Assembly (NCBI RefSeq): GCF_013284245.2
Contig: NZ_CP085876.1
Coordinates: 2,215,001 to 2,279,000, forward strand
Direction: 5' to 3'
Length of the DNA: 64,000 nucleotides
Source: Brevibacillus sp. DP1.3A
GTDB lineage: Bacteria; Bacillota; Bacilli; Brevibacillales; Brevibacillaceae
Position numbers and translations under genes: made by a program. This document shows positions 1 through 8,017 of this stretch, piece by piece (position 1 is the first letter of the stretch; each line of letters opens with the position of its first letter). Below the pieces are notes generated by a model. It was given only the letters and a program-made list of their open reading frames with translations. It was not told the DNA's origin and made no database searches.

Positions 1-40
1 CCCTCCGGGTTCGGCGGTTCGAATCCGTCTCTCCCCACCA
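1..40 (+). tRNA. tRNA-Tyr, 3' part only
   Basis: The window opens inside a tRNA. The long variable arm, the T arm (GGTTCGAATCC) and an encoded CCA end at 40 are visible. The variable-arm sequence and the acceptor end CTCCCCACCA fit a Bacillus-type tRNA-Tyr. The anticodon lies outside the window, so the identity is inferred. Confidence 0.8.
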
Positions 41-48
41 TTTTTCAT

Positions 49-124
49 GAGCCATTAGCTCAGTTGGTAGAGCATCTGACTTTTAATCAGAGGGTCGAAG
101 GTTCGAGTCCTTCATGGCTCACCA
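49..124 (+). tRNA. tRNA-Lys (anticodon TTT)
   Basis: A full 76-nt cloverleaf with acceptor GAGCCAT/ATGGCTC, the anticodon loop CTTTTAA inside the stem TCTGA/TCAGA, the T arm GGTTCGAGTCC and an encoded CCA. It is the second member of the tRNA array. Confidence 0.97.
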
Positions 125-189
125 GTTTTTACAAACCCGAAAAGTGAAAGTCAGCTTATTAACAGATCTGGCTACTTGGATGGGAATAT

Positions 190-275
190 GCGGTCGTGGC
201 GGAATGGCAGACGCGCTGGCTTCAGGTGCCAGTGGTGGCAACACCGTGGAGGTTCAAGTCCTCTCGACCGCACCA
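190..275 (+). tRNA. tRNA-Leu (anticodon CAG)
   Basis: An 86-nt class II tRNA with acceptor GCGGTCG/CGACCGC, anticodon CAG, a long variable arm (GTGGTGGCAACACC) and an encoded CCA. The long variable arm and the anticodon identify it as leucine. Confidence 0.97.
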
Positions 276-294
276 ATCAACTTCTTCTTACAAT

Positions 295-370
295 GCGGAC
301 GTAGCTCAATTGGTAGAGCGTCGCCTTGCCAAGGCGAAGGTCGAGGGTTCGAGACCCTTCGTCCGCTCCA
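295..370 (+). tRNA. tRNA-Gly (anticodon GCC)
   Basis: A 76-nt cloverleaf with acceptor GCGGACG/CGTCCGC, anticodon loop CTTGCCA and 3' end TCCA. It lies 19 nt after tRNA-Leu. Confidence 0.97.
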
Positions 371-376
371 TAACAT

Positions 377-450
377 GTGCCCTTAGCTCAGCTGGATAGA
401 GCGTTTGACTACGAATCAAAAGGTCGGGAGTTCGAATCTCTCAGGGCACG
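377..450 (+). tRNA. tRNA-Arg (anticodon ACG), CCA not encoded
   Basis: Acceptor GTGCCCT/AGGGCAC, anticodon ACG (read as ICG after A-to-I editing by TadA) and T arm GAGTTCGAATCTC. Unlike its neighbours it has no genomic CCA: the discriminator G at 450 is followed by CTT, so the end must be added by CCA-transferase. Confidence 0.96.
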
Positions 451-484
451 CTTCTTTACTACAAAAGTGAAGAAGATATAATGT

Positions 485-561
485 CGGGAAGTAGCTCAGC
501 TTGGTAGAGTACTTGGCTTGGGACCAAGGGGTCGCAGGTTCGAATCCTGTCTTCCCGACCA
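485..561 (+). tRNA. tRNA-Pro (anticodon TGG)
   Basis: A 77-nt cloverleaf with acceptor CGGGAAG/CTTCCCG, anticodon TGG in the loop CTTGGGA closed by CTTGG/CCAAG, T arm AGGTTCGAATCCT and an encoded CCA. Confidence 0.96.
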
Positions 562-586
562 TGATTTGCCCACGTTTTACAGGTTT

Positions 587-674
587 GCCGGGGTGGCGGA
601 ATGGGCAGACGCAACAGACTTAAAATCTGTCGGGAGTTTCTCCCGTACCGGTTCAAGTCCGGTCCTCGGCACCA
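587..674 (+). tRNA. tRNA-Leu (anticodon TAA)
   Basis: An 88-nt class II tRNA with acceptor GCCGGGG and its partner ending GGC-ACCA, anticodon loop CTTAAAA, and a long variable arm (CGGGAGTTTCTCCCG) that forms its own hairpin. It is the second leucine tRNA of the array. Confidence 0.96.
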
Positions 675-688
675 GCATCTATTTTGAT

Positions 689-762
689 GCGGGTGTAGTT
701 CAATGGTAGAACTCCAGCCTTCCAAGCTGGTCGCGTGGGTTCGATTCCCATCACCCGCTCCA
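689..762 (+). tRNA. tRNA-Gly (anticodon TCC)
   Basis: A 74-nt cloverleaf with acceptor GCGGGTG/CACCCGC, anticodon loop CTTCCAA and 3' end TCCA. It is the last tRNA before the terminator. Confidence 0.97.
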
Positions 763-767
763 TACAT

Positions 768-800
768 AAAGCAGAGAGCCAATTGGTTCTCTGCTTTTTT
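768..800 (+). terminator. terminator of the tRNA array
   Basis: The stem AAAGCAGAGAGCC pairs with GGTTCTCTGCTTT (one G-U pair) around an AATT loop and runs into six T residues, six bases after the last tRNA. Confidence 0.9.
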
Positions 801-965
801 ATGTCTAGGAAAGCAGGACTATTTTTACTTGAGGCAAAAGTATGAAGGCTTATCCAATAGTTGAATAGATAAGCCTTTGTTCAATACAGGTATAAATTTT
901 TGTCGAAAGCTGTCTGACGTTTTCTATGGTAGCAACATATGTTTTCGTGTACAGTAAAACTAAGG

Positions 966-1031
966 TCGCTTACCGATGAAATTGGTAACGGATCTCTTGC
1001 CTTGCCTCCTGCCTTGTCAGGGGGCTTTTTT
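966..1031 (+). ncRNA. candidate small RNA or orphan terminator
   Basis: An 8-bp hairpin with a GAA loop (TTACCGAT 970-977, ATTGGTAA 981-988) is followed by a terminator hairpin (GCCTCC 1004-1009, GGGGGC 1020-1025) and six T residues, all on the plus strand. No plus-strand gene precedes it after the tRNA terminator, and the gene beyond it runs the other way. I find no convincing promoter. It could be a short sRNA or a backup terminator for read-through from the tRNA array. Confidence 0.35.
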
Positions 1032-1053
1032 GCGTGATACAAAAGAGAGCGAC

Positions 1054-2220
1054 CTAGAGAGCTTCCAATCGCGGACCAACTTCCTGGGCATTCGCAATCG
1101 GCAGAGAAACGATAAAGCGTGTGCGTTTTTCATTGGAATCACAATGGATCGTACCTTGATGCTTTTCGATAATATTTTTGCAGATGGACAAGCCGATACC
1201 TGTCCCATTTTGTTTAGTCGTAAAGAATGGTTGGAAAAGATTTTCCACGATCTCGGGTGGAATCCTTTCGCCATTGTTTTCCACACTCAAATAGAGCCAT
1301 CCATCTGAAGAAGTGGAAATGACATGAATATACTTGTCTGTGCGATTTTGTACGGCGTCAATGGCATTGTTTAATAGATTGACGACAACTTGCTTCAAGC
1401 CTTCTTCATAACATGCGAGTGAGCAGGGGTGGATTTGTTTTTCAAAACGTATGTTTTCTCCCACGAGGCGAGGCGTAATCAGCATCTCTACTTCTTCAAG
1501 CAGTTCTTCTACTTGAACGGTTTTAAAGATTTCATCGAGAATTGGTTTTTTTGAAAAGCTGAGGAATCCGGTCAGTTGCCGATGTAAATTCTCAAATTCA
1601 TGCATGACGACTTGGATATACGTCTGAAGCTGGGCCTGTTCCTGTGTAGACTCGCCGATCAGCTTCAGGAACCCTTCAATGGCGCACAACGGATTGCGCA
1701 GCTCATGAGCCATATTGGCGGCTATTTTACCGAGCATGGTCAGTTTGTCGTTATGCAAATAGGAGATCGTTTCTTCCTTCTGGACCAGCTCTTTATTAAT
1801 CATTTGTTCAAAATGATAAACAGCCCAGAACACACTTTCATCCATGGCCTTGCCCAGTTGGCTTTCCAAATAGTGCATTTCTTGTGAGGAGAGGGACCAT
1901 CTCTGTAATTCCGGTTGGAGAACCCGCCAGAATACATTCCGGTACAATTGATACGTGCGCAAAATGGAGGAGAAGGGGAATTCCTGAGAACGAAGCCACT
2001 CTCCCATATCTAATGCCCAAGTCTGCATGTCATGATCTACATCCTCAACCAGATAGCGAGCCAAGAGCACTGTTCGTTTTTCTGCAAAATCGCGAGGAAT
2101 GGTTACAGGAATTTCCATGCTGCGAACAATTTCTTGCAGCCATATTGTGGTGATACTTGGTGTTAAGTCTAAAATCTTCCTTGAAACGTCATAAAGGTTT
2201 AGCGTCACGGTCTCCACCAT
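1054..2220 (-). CDS. soluble sensor histidine kinase
   Basis: A 388-aa HisKA/HATPase kinase. The H box AHELRNPL has the phospho-accepting His near residue 172, followed by the N box (NLLNNAIDAV, about 290), the F box (FQPFFTTK) and the G2 box (GTGIGLS, about 347). Residues 1-150 form a helical sensory region with no membrane segment or signal peptide, so it is probably cytoplasmic. The layout resembles the soluble kinases that feed the sporulation phosphorelay in Bacillus (KinA/KinE type). No response regulator lies next to it, as is usual for orphan sporulation kinases. The ATG start follows a GGGGTGG ribosome-binding site. The kinase assignment is firm; the sporulation role is inference. 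Confidence 0.88.
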   Translation of the reverse strand: MVETVTLNLYDVSRKILDLTPSITTIWLQEIVRSMEIPVTIPRDFAEKRTVLLARYLVEDVDHDMQTWALDMGEWLRSQEFPFSSILRTYQLYRNVFWRVLQPELQRWSLSSQEMHYLESQLGKAMDESVFWAVYHFEQMINKELVQKEETISYLHNDKLTMLGKIAANMAHELRNPLCAIEGFLKLIGESTQEQAQLQTYIQVVMHEFENLHRQLTGFLSFSKKPILDEIFKTVQVEELLEEVEMLITPRLVGENIRFEKQIHPCSLACYEEGLKQVVVNLLNNAIDAVQNRTDKYIHVISTSSDGWLYLSVENNGERIPPEIVENLFQPFFTTKQNGTGIGLSICKNIIEKHQGTIHCDSNEKRTRFIVSLPIANAQEVGPRLEAL

Positions 2221-2433
2221 CTCTTATCCACCCCACTAAAATCGTAAGGGAAAATGCCTAATTTAGACAAGGTATAATTAGCCTGATTTCGCAATAAAAT
2301 GTATTTTTTTCGGAAGTTTTTATCTACAAAATCCGCTGAAAACCGCCTTTTTTCGGAAAAATATTCAATCATGAGTCCGATTCCAGTCGCATAAAGTAGA
2401 ATGGACGAACTTTATTGGACCAGGGAGGCAGGG

Positions 2434-3084
2434 ATGGGCGAGTATTTTTGGCTGGGTCTTGTACACATCTTTATGATCGATCTGGTATTAAGCAGCGACA
2501 ATGCTGTGGTCATAGGTATGGCCTGCCGCGGACTCCCAAGAAATGAGAGAAAACGGGCGATTTTATATGGGACATTGGGTGCAATCCTCTTGCGAATTGT
2601 GCTAACGGGAATGACTACCTGGATGTTGGATATTCCTCTCGTGAAGGCAATCGGGGGATTATTATTGCTATGGATAGCATGTAAGCTGATGCTGGGTGAG
2701 AATGAAGAGCTCGCAAACGTATCGCATAATCAGACAATTGGTCAGGCAGTCAGGACTATCATAGTAGCAGATTTTGTCATGAGTTTGGACAATGTTTTGG
2801 CAGTTGGTGGAGCAGCACATGGCGATTTATGGTTAGTTTTGCTGGGGTTAGCGATGAGCATTCCACTATTAATGTGGGGAAGTGTGTGGATTGCCCGCAT
2901 GATGAATCGTTTTCCCAGTATGGTCATCATTGGCGGCGGAATTCTTACCTTTACAGCCGTTGAAATGTGTCTTCAGGATCCGTATGTCTGGAAGTGGGTG
3001 AATCCTTTGCTTCTCAATCATATGTGGTTGCCCGTATTTGCTGCCGTAGTAGTTATGTTTTGGGGGCGGATGAAAAGGACGTGA
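2434..3084 (+). CDS. TerC family integral membrane protein (YkoY/YjbE-like)
   Basis: A 216-aa protein with about seven membrane segments and the TerC signatures: an acidic SSDNAVV motif near residue 20 and a second copy (MSLDNVLAV) near residue 120, the pair thought to bind metal. Bacillus TerC relatives (YkoY, YceF, MeeF) help move or load manganese onto exported proteins. I chose the ATG at 2434 because GGGAGG sits 5 nt upstream, while the in-frame ATG at 2401 has no ribosome-binding site. It stands close to YkoP/YkoN homologues, as ykoY does in B. subtilis. No yybP-ykoY manganese riboswitch is apparent in the 180 nt upstream. Confidence 0.87.
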   Translation: MGEYFWLGLVHIFMIDLVLSSDNAVVIGMACRGLPRNERKRAILYGTLGAILLRIVLTGMTTWMLDIPLVKAIGGLLLLWIACKLMLGENEELANVSHNQTIGQAVRTIIVADFVMSLDNVLAVGGAAHGDLWLVLLGLAMSIPLLMWGSVWIARMMNRFPSMVIIGGGILTFTAVEMCLQDPYVWKWVNPLLLNHMWLPVFAAVVVMFWGRMKRT

Positions 3085-3205
3085 AAAGGTGATGAGGATT
3101 GTACATTGTTGGGCATACTACAACAAAGGTCATGGCCGTTTTGCGAAAATGTAAGTGGTCACATCCAGCTTAATGAAAACATAGCGGGAAAGGAACTATT
3201 TCGAA

Positions 3206-3790
3206 ATGAATACAAGCCTCTTGATGCTATGGGGATACTGGGATGAAATCTACCAGCGTTGCACCAGACTTACCTATATTGAGAAAGGGAACAATATATT
3301 TCGGGTTGTTGTTTTACGCTATCGGGGAGAGCCACTTGTTACTACCGATAACTGCATCATTCATGACGGGGATTTGATTTTAAAGCTACATATACACAAT
3401 TATTACTTTGCTACATTGTGCAAAGGAGTGAAGGATGAACTGCGCGTGGCACTTCTTTTGCGAAGACATATCCTCCAATCACTGCCGAAGCTAGCCACGT
3501 TCCTGGATTCGATGGAAGATAAGGATCAAATAAAAGGGATAGTGGGAACGACCATGCTACATAAAGGGGTAACACCTTTGGGCTTCTCCATTTCTGATGT
3601 GCCCATGACCTGGTTTTTTCGATACAAGCGATGGTACTTGCGTCTCATGCTCAGAATCGTGCATCCCAATGGAAAGCGACGATTGCAATCATGGAATCAT
3701 GAAAGGCCCCTAAAGCGTGTTTATATGTCCAAGGAATTTTTACTAAATCGATATGCTGAGGGCAAGCAGCCTCTAGGAGAGTCCTACTAA
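3206..3790 (+). CDS. YkoP-like conserved protein
   Basis: A 194-aa protein with no signal peptide and a mixed alpha/beta composition. Its length and position match YkoP, the conserved protein of unknown function next to the glycosyltransferase YkoN in Bacillus. Its stop codon overlaps the start of the following glycosyltransferase (TAATG), so the two are translationally coupled and probably act together, perhaps on lipid or envelope sugar metabolism. The ATG follows AAAGGA at longer than usual spacing. The family name is from memory of gene order and general resemblance; the function is unknown. Confidence 0.65.
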   Translation: MNTSLLMLWGYWDEIYQRCTRLTYIEKGNNIFRVVVLRYRGEPLVTTDNCIIHDGDLILKLHIHNYYFATLCKGVKDELRVALLLRRHILQSLPKLATFLDSMEDKDQIKGIVGTTMLHKGVTPLGFSISDVPMTWFFRYKRWYLRLMLRIVHPNGKRRLQSWNHERPLKRVYMSKEFLLNRYAEGKQPLGESY

Positions 3791-4920
3791 TGCCAAAGCG
3801 GTTTCTGTTAGTGACAGAGGAATGGGCAGGGAGTGGTCATCGGATGGCTGCCGAAGCTCTGCAAGAAGTTTTACTGGAAAGTGAGGGTGCACGATCGGCG
3901 CGAGTGGTGGGAGGGCTAAAAACCGCCAGTCCAGGCCTACGTGTGCTCTCTCATTTTTTTTATCGCAATATGCTGCGCTACGGTCAACCCGTGTGGCAAC
4001 GCATCTATGAACAGGATGAAATGCTGAGCAGTGCATTGAGCAAAGCTCTGGGATGGTGGCTATCCGCAAAATTTACCAATCAACTGTTGCAAGAAGAGAA
4101 GCCAGATGTCGTCATTGCTACGCATGCATACTGCTTGTCCGCATTGGCAGAAGCGAAGAAAAGGGTGTCCAAGCCTTTCCAGCTCGTTTGTGTGCCCACG
4201 GACTTCCATATTAATCGGTTCTGGGTTCATCCAGAAATTGATGCATACATGGTGGCACATGAGCAAATTGCACAAATTCTAATCGAACGCTATGGGATTG
4301 CCCCTGAAAAAATCCATGTTTATGGCATTCCAGTTCGGCCTGCTTTTACGACAGCGTTGCATACCGACAAAGCGGCTTGGAAAAAACAGCTTGGACTTGT
4401 GCCAGATCAATTCACCGTGTTGATTGGTGGCGGAGAAGGTGGTTATGGTGGAGTGGAGCAGGTCGTACGAGAGTTGCTGTTGGAAGAGCAACCATTGCAG
4501 ATCGTAGTCGTGACTGGGAAGAATACAAGCCTGTACAGACGACTGACGGGCCTGTTAGGTACGGAGATCACTGACCATCGTTTTATACTGAAAGGGTTTG
4601 AGCCGCAAATGTGGCAGTGGATTGGAGCAGCTGACGCCTATATAACGAAGCCAGGTGGCATTTCGTGTGCGGAGTCACTTGCTCTTAAGACACCGCTCAT
4701 TTTATTTCACCCATTGCCCGGACAAGAAAAGCATAATTGCTCCTTTTTACTCGAGCAACAAGCGGCGATCTTGGCTGAAACGGCAGTAGAAATCAAAGAA
4801 ATCATCAGGTCATGGCGTCAGCCTGAAAAAAGGGATGCTTTTGTAGGAGGTTTGGACAAGCTGGGGCGACCAGAAGCAGCTCATCGAATAGCCCATGCCC
4901 TGCTCCAATTAACAGACTAA
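3790..4920 (+). CDS. GT28-type glycosyltransferase (MGDG synthase/YkoN-like)
   Basis: A 376-aa enzyme with the two-domain GT-B layout of monogalactosyldiacylglycerol synthase and UgtP relatives. The N-terminal part begins LLVTEEWAGSGHRMAA, where the GSGHRMAA segment is the acceptor-side loop. The C-terminal domain has the glycine-rich GGGEGGYGG (about 212-222) and the donor-binding TKPGGISCAESLA near 275-290, typical of UDP-sugar binding. It probably moves a sugar to a membrane lipid on the cytoplasmic face. It overlaps the upstream YkoP-like gene by one base. The substrate cannot be read from sequence. Confidence 0.82.
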   Translation: MPKRFLLVTEEWAGSGHRMAAEALQEVLLESEGARSARVVGGLKTASPGLRVLSHFFYRNMLRYGQPVWQRIYEQDEMLSSALSKALGWWLSAKFTNQLLQEEKPDVVIATHAYCLSALAEAKKRVSKPFQLVCVPTDFHINRFWVHPEIDAYMVAHEQIAQILIERYGIAPEKIHVYGIPVRPAFTTALHTDKAAWKKQLGLVPDQFTVLIGGGEGGYGGVEQVVRELLLEEQPLQIVVVTGKNTSLYRRLTGLLGTEITDHRFILKGFEPQMWQWIGAADAYITKPGGISCAESLALKTPLILFHPLPGQEKHNCSFLLEQQAAILAETAVEIKEIIRSWRQPEKRDAFVGGLDKLGRPEAAHRIAHALLQLTD

Positions 4921-4940
4921 AATTGGAAGAAAAAAAGAAC

Positions 4941-4970
4941 GAATGAACAAGCAAAACTTCACACATATTA
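4941..4970 (+). promoter_or_regulatory. sigma-G promoter of the SASP gene
   Basis: GAATG (4941-4945) and CATATTA (4964-4970) are separated by exactly 18 bases. This matches the forespore sigma-G consensus and lies about 30 bases before the SASP start codon. It agrees with the known forespore expression of alpha/beta-type SASP genes. Confidence 0.8.
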
Positions 4971-4999
4971 AACTTACAAACGACGAGGAGGTGATATAA

Positions 5000-5203
5000 A
5001 TGGCGAACAACAACAGATCCAGTAACAATCTGGTGGTTCCTCAAGCAAACCAAGCTCTGGACCAACTGAAATACGAAATCGCATCCGAATTCGGTGTTCA
5101 GCTTGGACCAGACACCACTTCCCGTCAAAACGGTTCAGTTGGAGGAGAGATTACAAAACGTCTTGTCTCCTTTGCTGAGCAACAACTGGCTGGACGTGGC
5201 TAA
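5000..5203 (+). CDS. small acid-soluble spore protein, alpha/beta type
   Basis: A 67-aa DNA-binding protein that coats spore DNA in the forespore and protects it from UV and heat damage. Family hallmarks are the conserved core [23 protein letters not shown] near residues 11-33, the germination protease (GPR) recognition segment YEIASEFGV, and the C-terminal block [15 protein letters not shown]. The length is normal. The start is set by a strong GAGGAGGTGAT ribosome-binding site. A sigma-G promoter precedes it and a terminator follows, so it is a single-gene unit. Confidence 0.96.
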   Translation: MANNNRSSNNLVVPQANQALDQLKYEIASEFGVQLGPDTTSRQNGSVGGEITKRLVSFAEQQLAGRG

Positions 5204-5221
5204 TCTCATAAGCTGGATGAA

Positions 5222-5255
5222 GGGAGGCACCTATGGTGTCTCTCTTTTTATTTTT
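5222..5255 (+). terminator. terminator after the SASP gene
   Basis: GAGGCACC (5224-5231) pairs with GGTGTCTC (5235-5242) around a TAT loop and is followed by a T-rich tract. Confidence 0.8.
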
Positions 5256-5300
5256 CTAATAAGAGGTAATTATTTACAGATGAAAATAGGGAAGACCTCC

Positions 5301-5329
5301 GCATAAATAATGGGTGGAGGCGGATTCTA
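5301..5329 (+). promoter_or_regulatory. possible sigma-G promoter of the DUF1657-spoVA operon
   Basis: GCATA (5301-5305) and GATTCTA (5323-5329) with a 17-base spacer resemble the sigma-G boxes. The spacer is one base short and the first base of the -10 box deviates. It lies just ahead of the DUF1657 gene. Forespore expression is expected for spoVA genes. Confidence 0.4.
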
Positions 5330-5352
5330 TATGTGTTAGGAGGTGAGTGGAT

Positions 5353-5559
5353 ATGACAGTAGGAGCACAAGTGAAACAAACGCTTGCCAGCTTGAAAGGC
5401 GCACAAGCAGATTTTGAAACGTTTGCTCTGAGCACGCAAAACAAGAAAGCGAAGCAACTGTATTCGCAAGCAGCAGAGCAAACGCAATCCATTGTAGATA
5501 ACCTCCAGCAGCGTGTAACGGAGCTGGAAAAGGAAGAACCACAGTTTAAGGGATTCTAG
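5353..5559 (+). CDS. DUF1657 family small protein
   Basis: A 68-aa helical protein of the DUF1657 family, which is largely confined to spore formers and commonly encoded with spoVA genes. It is rich in Gln, Lys and Ala and predicted to form two helices. I chose the ATG at 5353 because AGGAGGT lies 8 nt upstream; the in-frame GTG at 5347 would be only 2 nt from that site. It is the first gene of an apparent operon with the DUF421 protein and spoVAC-spoVAD-spoVAE. The C-terminal 50 residues of the next gene product resemble it. Function unknown; probably a forespore or inner-membrane accessory. Confidence 0.8.
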   Translation: MTVGAQVKQTLASLKGAQADFETFALSTQNKKAKQLYSQAAEQTQSIVDNLQQRVTELEKEEPQFKGF

Positions 5560-5643
5560 TGGAAGTGTTGGGAAAGGGAGAGGGACTTCCTCTCTCTTGG
5601 TTTTACTATCTATAACAATCACCTCAGGTGATGGAGGTGGCTT

Positions 5644-6504
5644 ATGCCTGACTGGTTAACTATCATGCTGCGTGCCATTGGCGCAGTTGCGTACTTATTT
5701 TTATTGACGAAGATTATTGGGAAAAGGCAAATCAAGCAACTTACATACATCGAATACATTGTCGGCATCAGCATCGGTTCGATTGCGGCCTTCATGGCAA
5801 CCGAAATGGATGGACCGATCTATCATAGTTTGATCGGCATGGGGGTTTTTGCGCTTTTCCCTTATTTAATGGAGTGGCTTTCACTCAAGAGTAAGTTTCT
5901 CCGTGACCTATTTGAAGGGAAATCAACGGTTCTCATCAAGGAAGGCAAGATTTTGGAAGACAATCTGAAAAAGGAACGCTTGACAGCGGAAGACTTGATG
6001 GAACAATTACGAATCAAAAACGTGTTCCGAGTAGCCGATGTAGAGTTTGCGTTAATGGAGACAAGTGGGGAAGTCAGTGTCTTATTAAAATCAGAGAGTC
6101 AGCCGGTAACCCCCAAACACCTTGAATTGACAGTGGCACCTTCGGAAGAGAATCAAGTGGTCATTATGGATGGGGTGATCATGGACGAGCCTCTGGCAAC
6201 AGCAGGTCTGAATCGCAGATGGGTTCGCACGGAGCTGCAAAAAGCGGGAGTGGCTTTGGAAAATGTTTTCCTCGGCCAAGTAGACAAAGGTGGAGAGCTC
6301 TATCTCGACCTGTATGACGATAAACTGATGGTTCCTGGTGCCCAAGCGATGAAGCTGGCTTTTGCTACATTGAAAAAATGTCAGGCGGATCTCGAGTTGT
6401 ATGCACTCAATACAAAAAATGAACAAATGAAGCGTACCTACCAAACCGATTCGGAACAGCTACAACAGATTATCGATGGAGTAAAACCGTTCCTGATACG
6501 GTAA
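5644..6504 (+). CDS. DUF421 (YetF-like) membrane protein with a C-terminal DUF1657-like domain
   Basis: A 286-aa protein. Residues 1-85 hold three membrane segments with the family's IGKRQIKQLTYIEYIVGISIG region. Residues 90-220 form the soluble YetF domain. The last 50 residues (QAMKLAFATLKKCQADLELYALNT and onward) line up with the small DUF1657 protein encoded just upstream. DUF421 proteins of spoVA2-type operons sit in the spore inner membrane and influence germination and wet-heat resistance in other species. The ATG follows GGAGGTGG. It lies 15 nt before spoVAC. Family calls are firm; the fusion reading rests on eye alignment. Confidence 0.85.
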   Translation: MPDWLTIMLRAIGAVAYLFLLTKIIGKRQIKQLTYIEYIVGISIGSIAAFMATEMDGPIYHSLIGMGVFALFPYLMEWLSLKSKFLRDLFEGKSTVLIKEGKILEDNLKKERLTAEDLMEQLRIKNVFRVADVEFALMETSGEVSVLLKSESQPVTPKHLELTVAPSEENQVVIMDGVIMDEPLATAGLNRRWVRTELQKAGVALENVFLGQVDKGGELYLDLYDDKLMVPGAQAMKLAFATLKKCQADLELYALNTKNEQMKRTYQTDSEQLQQIIDGVKPFLIR

Positions 6505-6519
6505 AAAGGAGTAAGTGAC

Positions 6520-6993
6520 ATGGCAGATCAAAAAAAGAAAAAGCTGACCCCCGTCCAGCAGGAATATCAGCAATTGGCAAAGACGCACGAGCCTCCGCGA
6601 CCGCTTTTACGCAATTTTACCCGGGCATTTTTAGTGGGGGGCGGCATTTGTATGATCGGACAAGGGATACAAGAAATGTTCATTCACTACTTCGATTTTA
6701 CGGAGAAAACTGCTGGGAATCCTACAGTAGCTGTCTTGATCATTCTTTCGGCTCTTTTGACCGGTCTAGGACTATATGACCGGATTGCCCAATGGGCTGG
6801 GGCGGGTACGAGTGTGCCGGTTACGGGTTTTGCCAACTCAATTGCATCTGCAGCGATTGAGCATCGCAGCGAAGGATTTGTGCTGGGAGTCGGCGGTAAC
6901 ATGTTCAAACTCGCGGGGTCAGTGATTGTGTTTGGAGTGGCGGCGGCATTCGTCGTTGGCTTGATCAAAACCTTGTTTACGATGGGAGGCTGA
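6520..6993 (+). CDS. spoVAC: stage V sporulation protein AC
   Basis: A 157-aa membrane protein with four predicted membrane spans (about 33-50, 66-82, 85-110 and 130-150). SpoVAC is part of the spore inner-membrane channel that takes up Ca-dipicolinate during sporulation and releases it in germination; in B. subtilis it behaves as a mechanosensitive pore. The N-terminus is lysine-rich and cytosolic. The motif AGTSVPVTGFANSI near residue 100 is also present, slightly changed, in the SpoVAE protein downstream. The ATG follows AAAGGAG. It is 3 nt from spoVAD, so they are co-translated. Confidence 0.95.
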   Translation: MADQKKKKLTPVQQEYQQLAKTHEPPRPLLRNFTRAFLVGGGICMIGQGIQEMFIHYFDFTEKTAGNPTVAVLIILSALLTGLGLYDRIAQWAGAGTSVPVTGFANSIASAAIEHRSEGFVLGVGGNMFKLAGSVIVFGVAAAFVVGLIKTLFTMGG

Positions 6994-6996
6994 CGG

Positions 6997-8013
6997 ATGC
7001 GCCAAGGTCATCAGTCTTGGGTCTTTCCTTTAAAACCTGTCATTCTCGGTCACGCTGCGATTGGTGGGCCTTTTGAGGCTAAGGGACCGTTAGCCGACGA
7101 CTTTGATATCCTGCACGGTGACTTGTCGATTGGCCAAGATAGTTGGGAAAAGGCGGAGAAAGTCCTGCTAGAAGAAGCGTGCTCGAAAGCGATGGAGAAA
7201 GCGGGGCTCACGAAAGAGCAAATAAACTTTATGCTTGCCGGGGATTTAATGAACCAGATCATCTCTGCCAGCTTTTCGGCCCGAACGCTTTCGATTCCGT
7301 TTCTGGGGATTTTCGGAGCGTGCTCAACAGCGATGGAAGGCTTGGCCTTGGCTGCTCTCATGGTGAATAGTCAAGCTGCTGATTACGTCTTGGCTGCTAC
7401 CTCCAGTCACAATGGGGCTGCGGAAAAGCAATATCGTTATCCAACGGAGTATGGCTCACAGAAGCCCCCAACGGCACAATGGACAGTGACGGGAGCAGGG
7501 GCTGCTGTTGTAGCCAGTCAGGGTAAGGGATTGCGGATTACGGGAGCCACCATCGGGCATATAGTCGATATGGGATTGACAGACCCATTCAATATGGGAG
7601 CAGCGATGGCTCCTGCCGCGTTATCCACGATTGAGTCGCATTTCCGAGACTTTCAGCTCCCTCACGACCATTATGATTTGATCGTAACAGGCGATTTAGG
7701 ACGAACGGGCCATGCCATTTTATCTGATCTATTGCCCAAGCATCACATGCAAGTTCCCTTAGAGCGCTATGTCGATTGCGGGAAGCTCATTTATGGAGAA
7801 AATCCAAATGTGTGGTCGGGTGGAAGCGGATGCGGCTGTATCGCTACAGTGACGTACGGGCACCTACTTCGGCGGATGAAGGAAGGAGAATGGAAGCGAA
7901 TCTTGCTGGTTGCCACGGGAGCCCTCTTATCCCCGTTGACCTTCCAGCAGGGAGAAAGCATTCCTTGCATCGCCCATGCCGTGGCTGTTGAGTCGGAGCA
8001 ACTTGGAGAGTGA
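6997..8013 (+). CDS. spoVAD: stage V sporulation protein AD
   Basis: A 338-aa protein with a thiolase-like fold. SpoVAD is the cytosolic, dipicolinate-binding subunit of the SpoVA channel complex on the forespore inner membrane. Typical segments are the [16 protein letters not shown] region near residue 107 and the C-terminal [12 protein letters not shown] region near 275. The length matches the family. The ATG follows GGGAGG at the end of spoVAC, and the stop codon lies 4 nt before the SpoVAE start. Confidence 0.95.
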   Translation: MRQGHQSWVFPLKPVILGHAAIGGPFEAKGPLADDFDILHGDLSIGQDSWEKAEKVLLEEACSKAMEKAGLTKEQINFMLAGDLMNQIISASFSARTLSIPFLGIFGACSTAMEGLALAALMVNSQAADYVLAATSSHNGAAEKQYRYPTEYGSQKPPTAQWTVTGAGAAVVASQGKGLRITGATIGHIVDMGLTDPFNMGAAMAPAALSTIESHFRDFQLPHDHYDLIVTGDLGRTGHAILSDLLPKHHMQVPLERYVDCGKLIYGENPNVWSGGSGCGCIATVTYGHLLRRMKEGEWKRILLVATGALLSPLTFQQGESIPCIAHAVAVESEQLGE

Positions 8014-8017
8014 TACC

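Larger units (their letters stand above)
763..1053. other. gap between tRNA array and histidine kinase: two hairpins, no gene
   Basis: After the tRNA terminator, a perfect 10-bp hairpin (AAGGCTTATC 845-854 with GATAAGCCTT 868-877, 13-nt loop) has only a short T run and may work in either direction. A second structured element at 966-1031 is listed separately. No coding sequence with a ribosome-binding site is seen. Confidence 0.5.

Noticed and set aside
114..782. Open reading frames across the tRNA array on both strands
   Set aside because: They run through tRNA genes, lack ribosome-binding sites and arise from the repeated GC-rich tRNA sequence.
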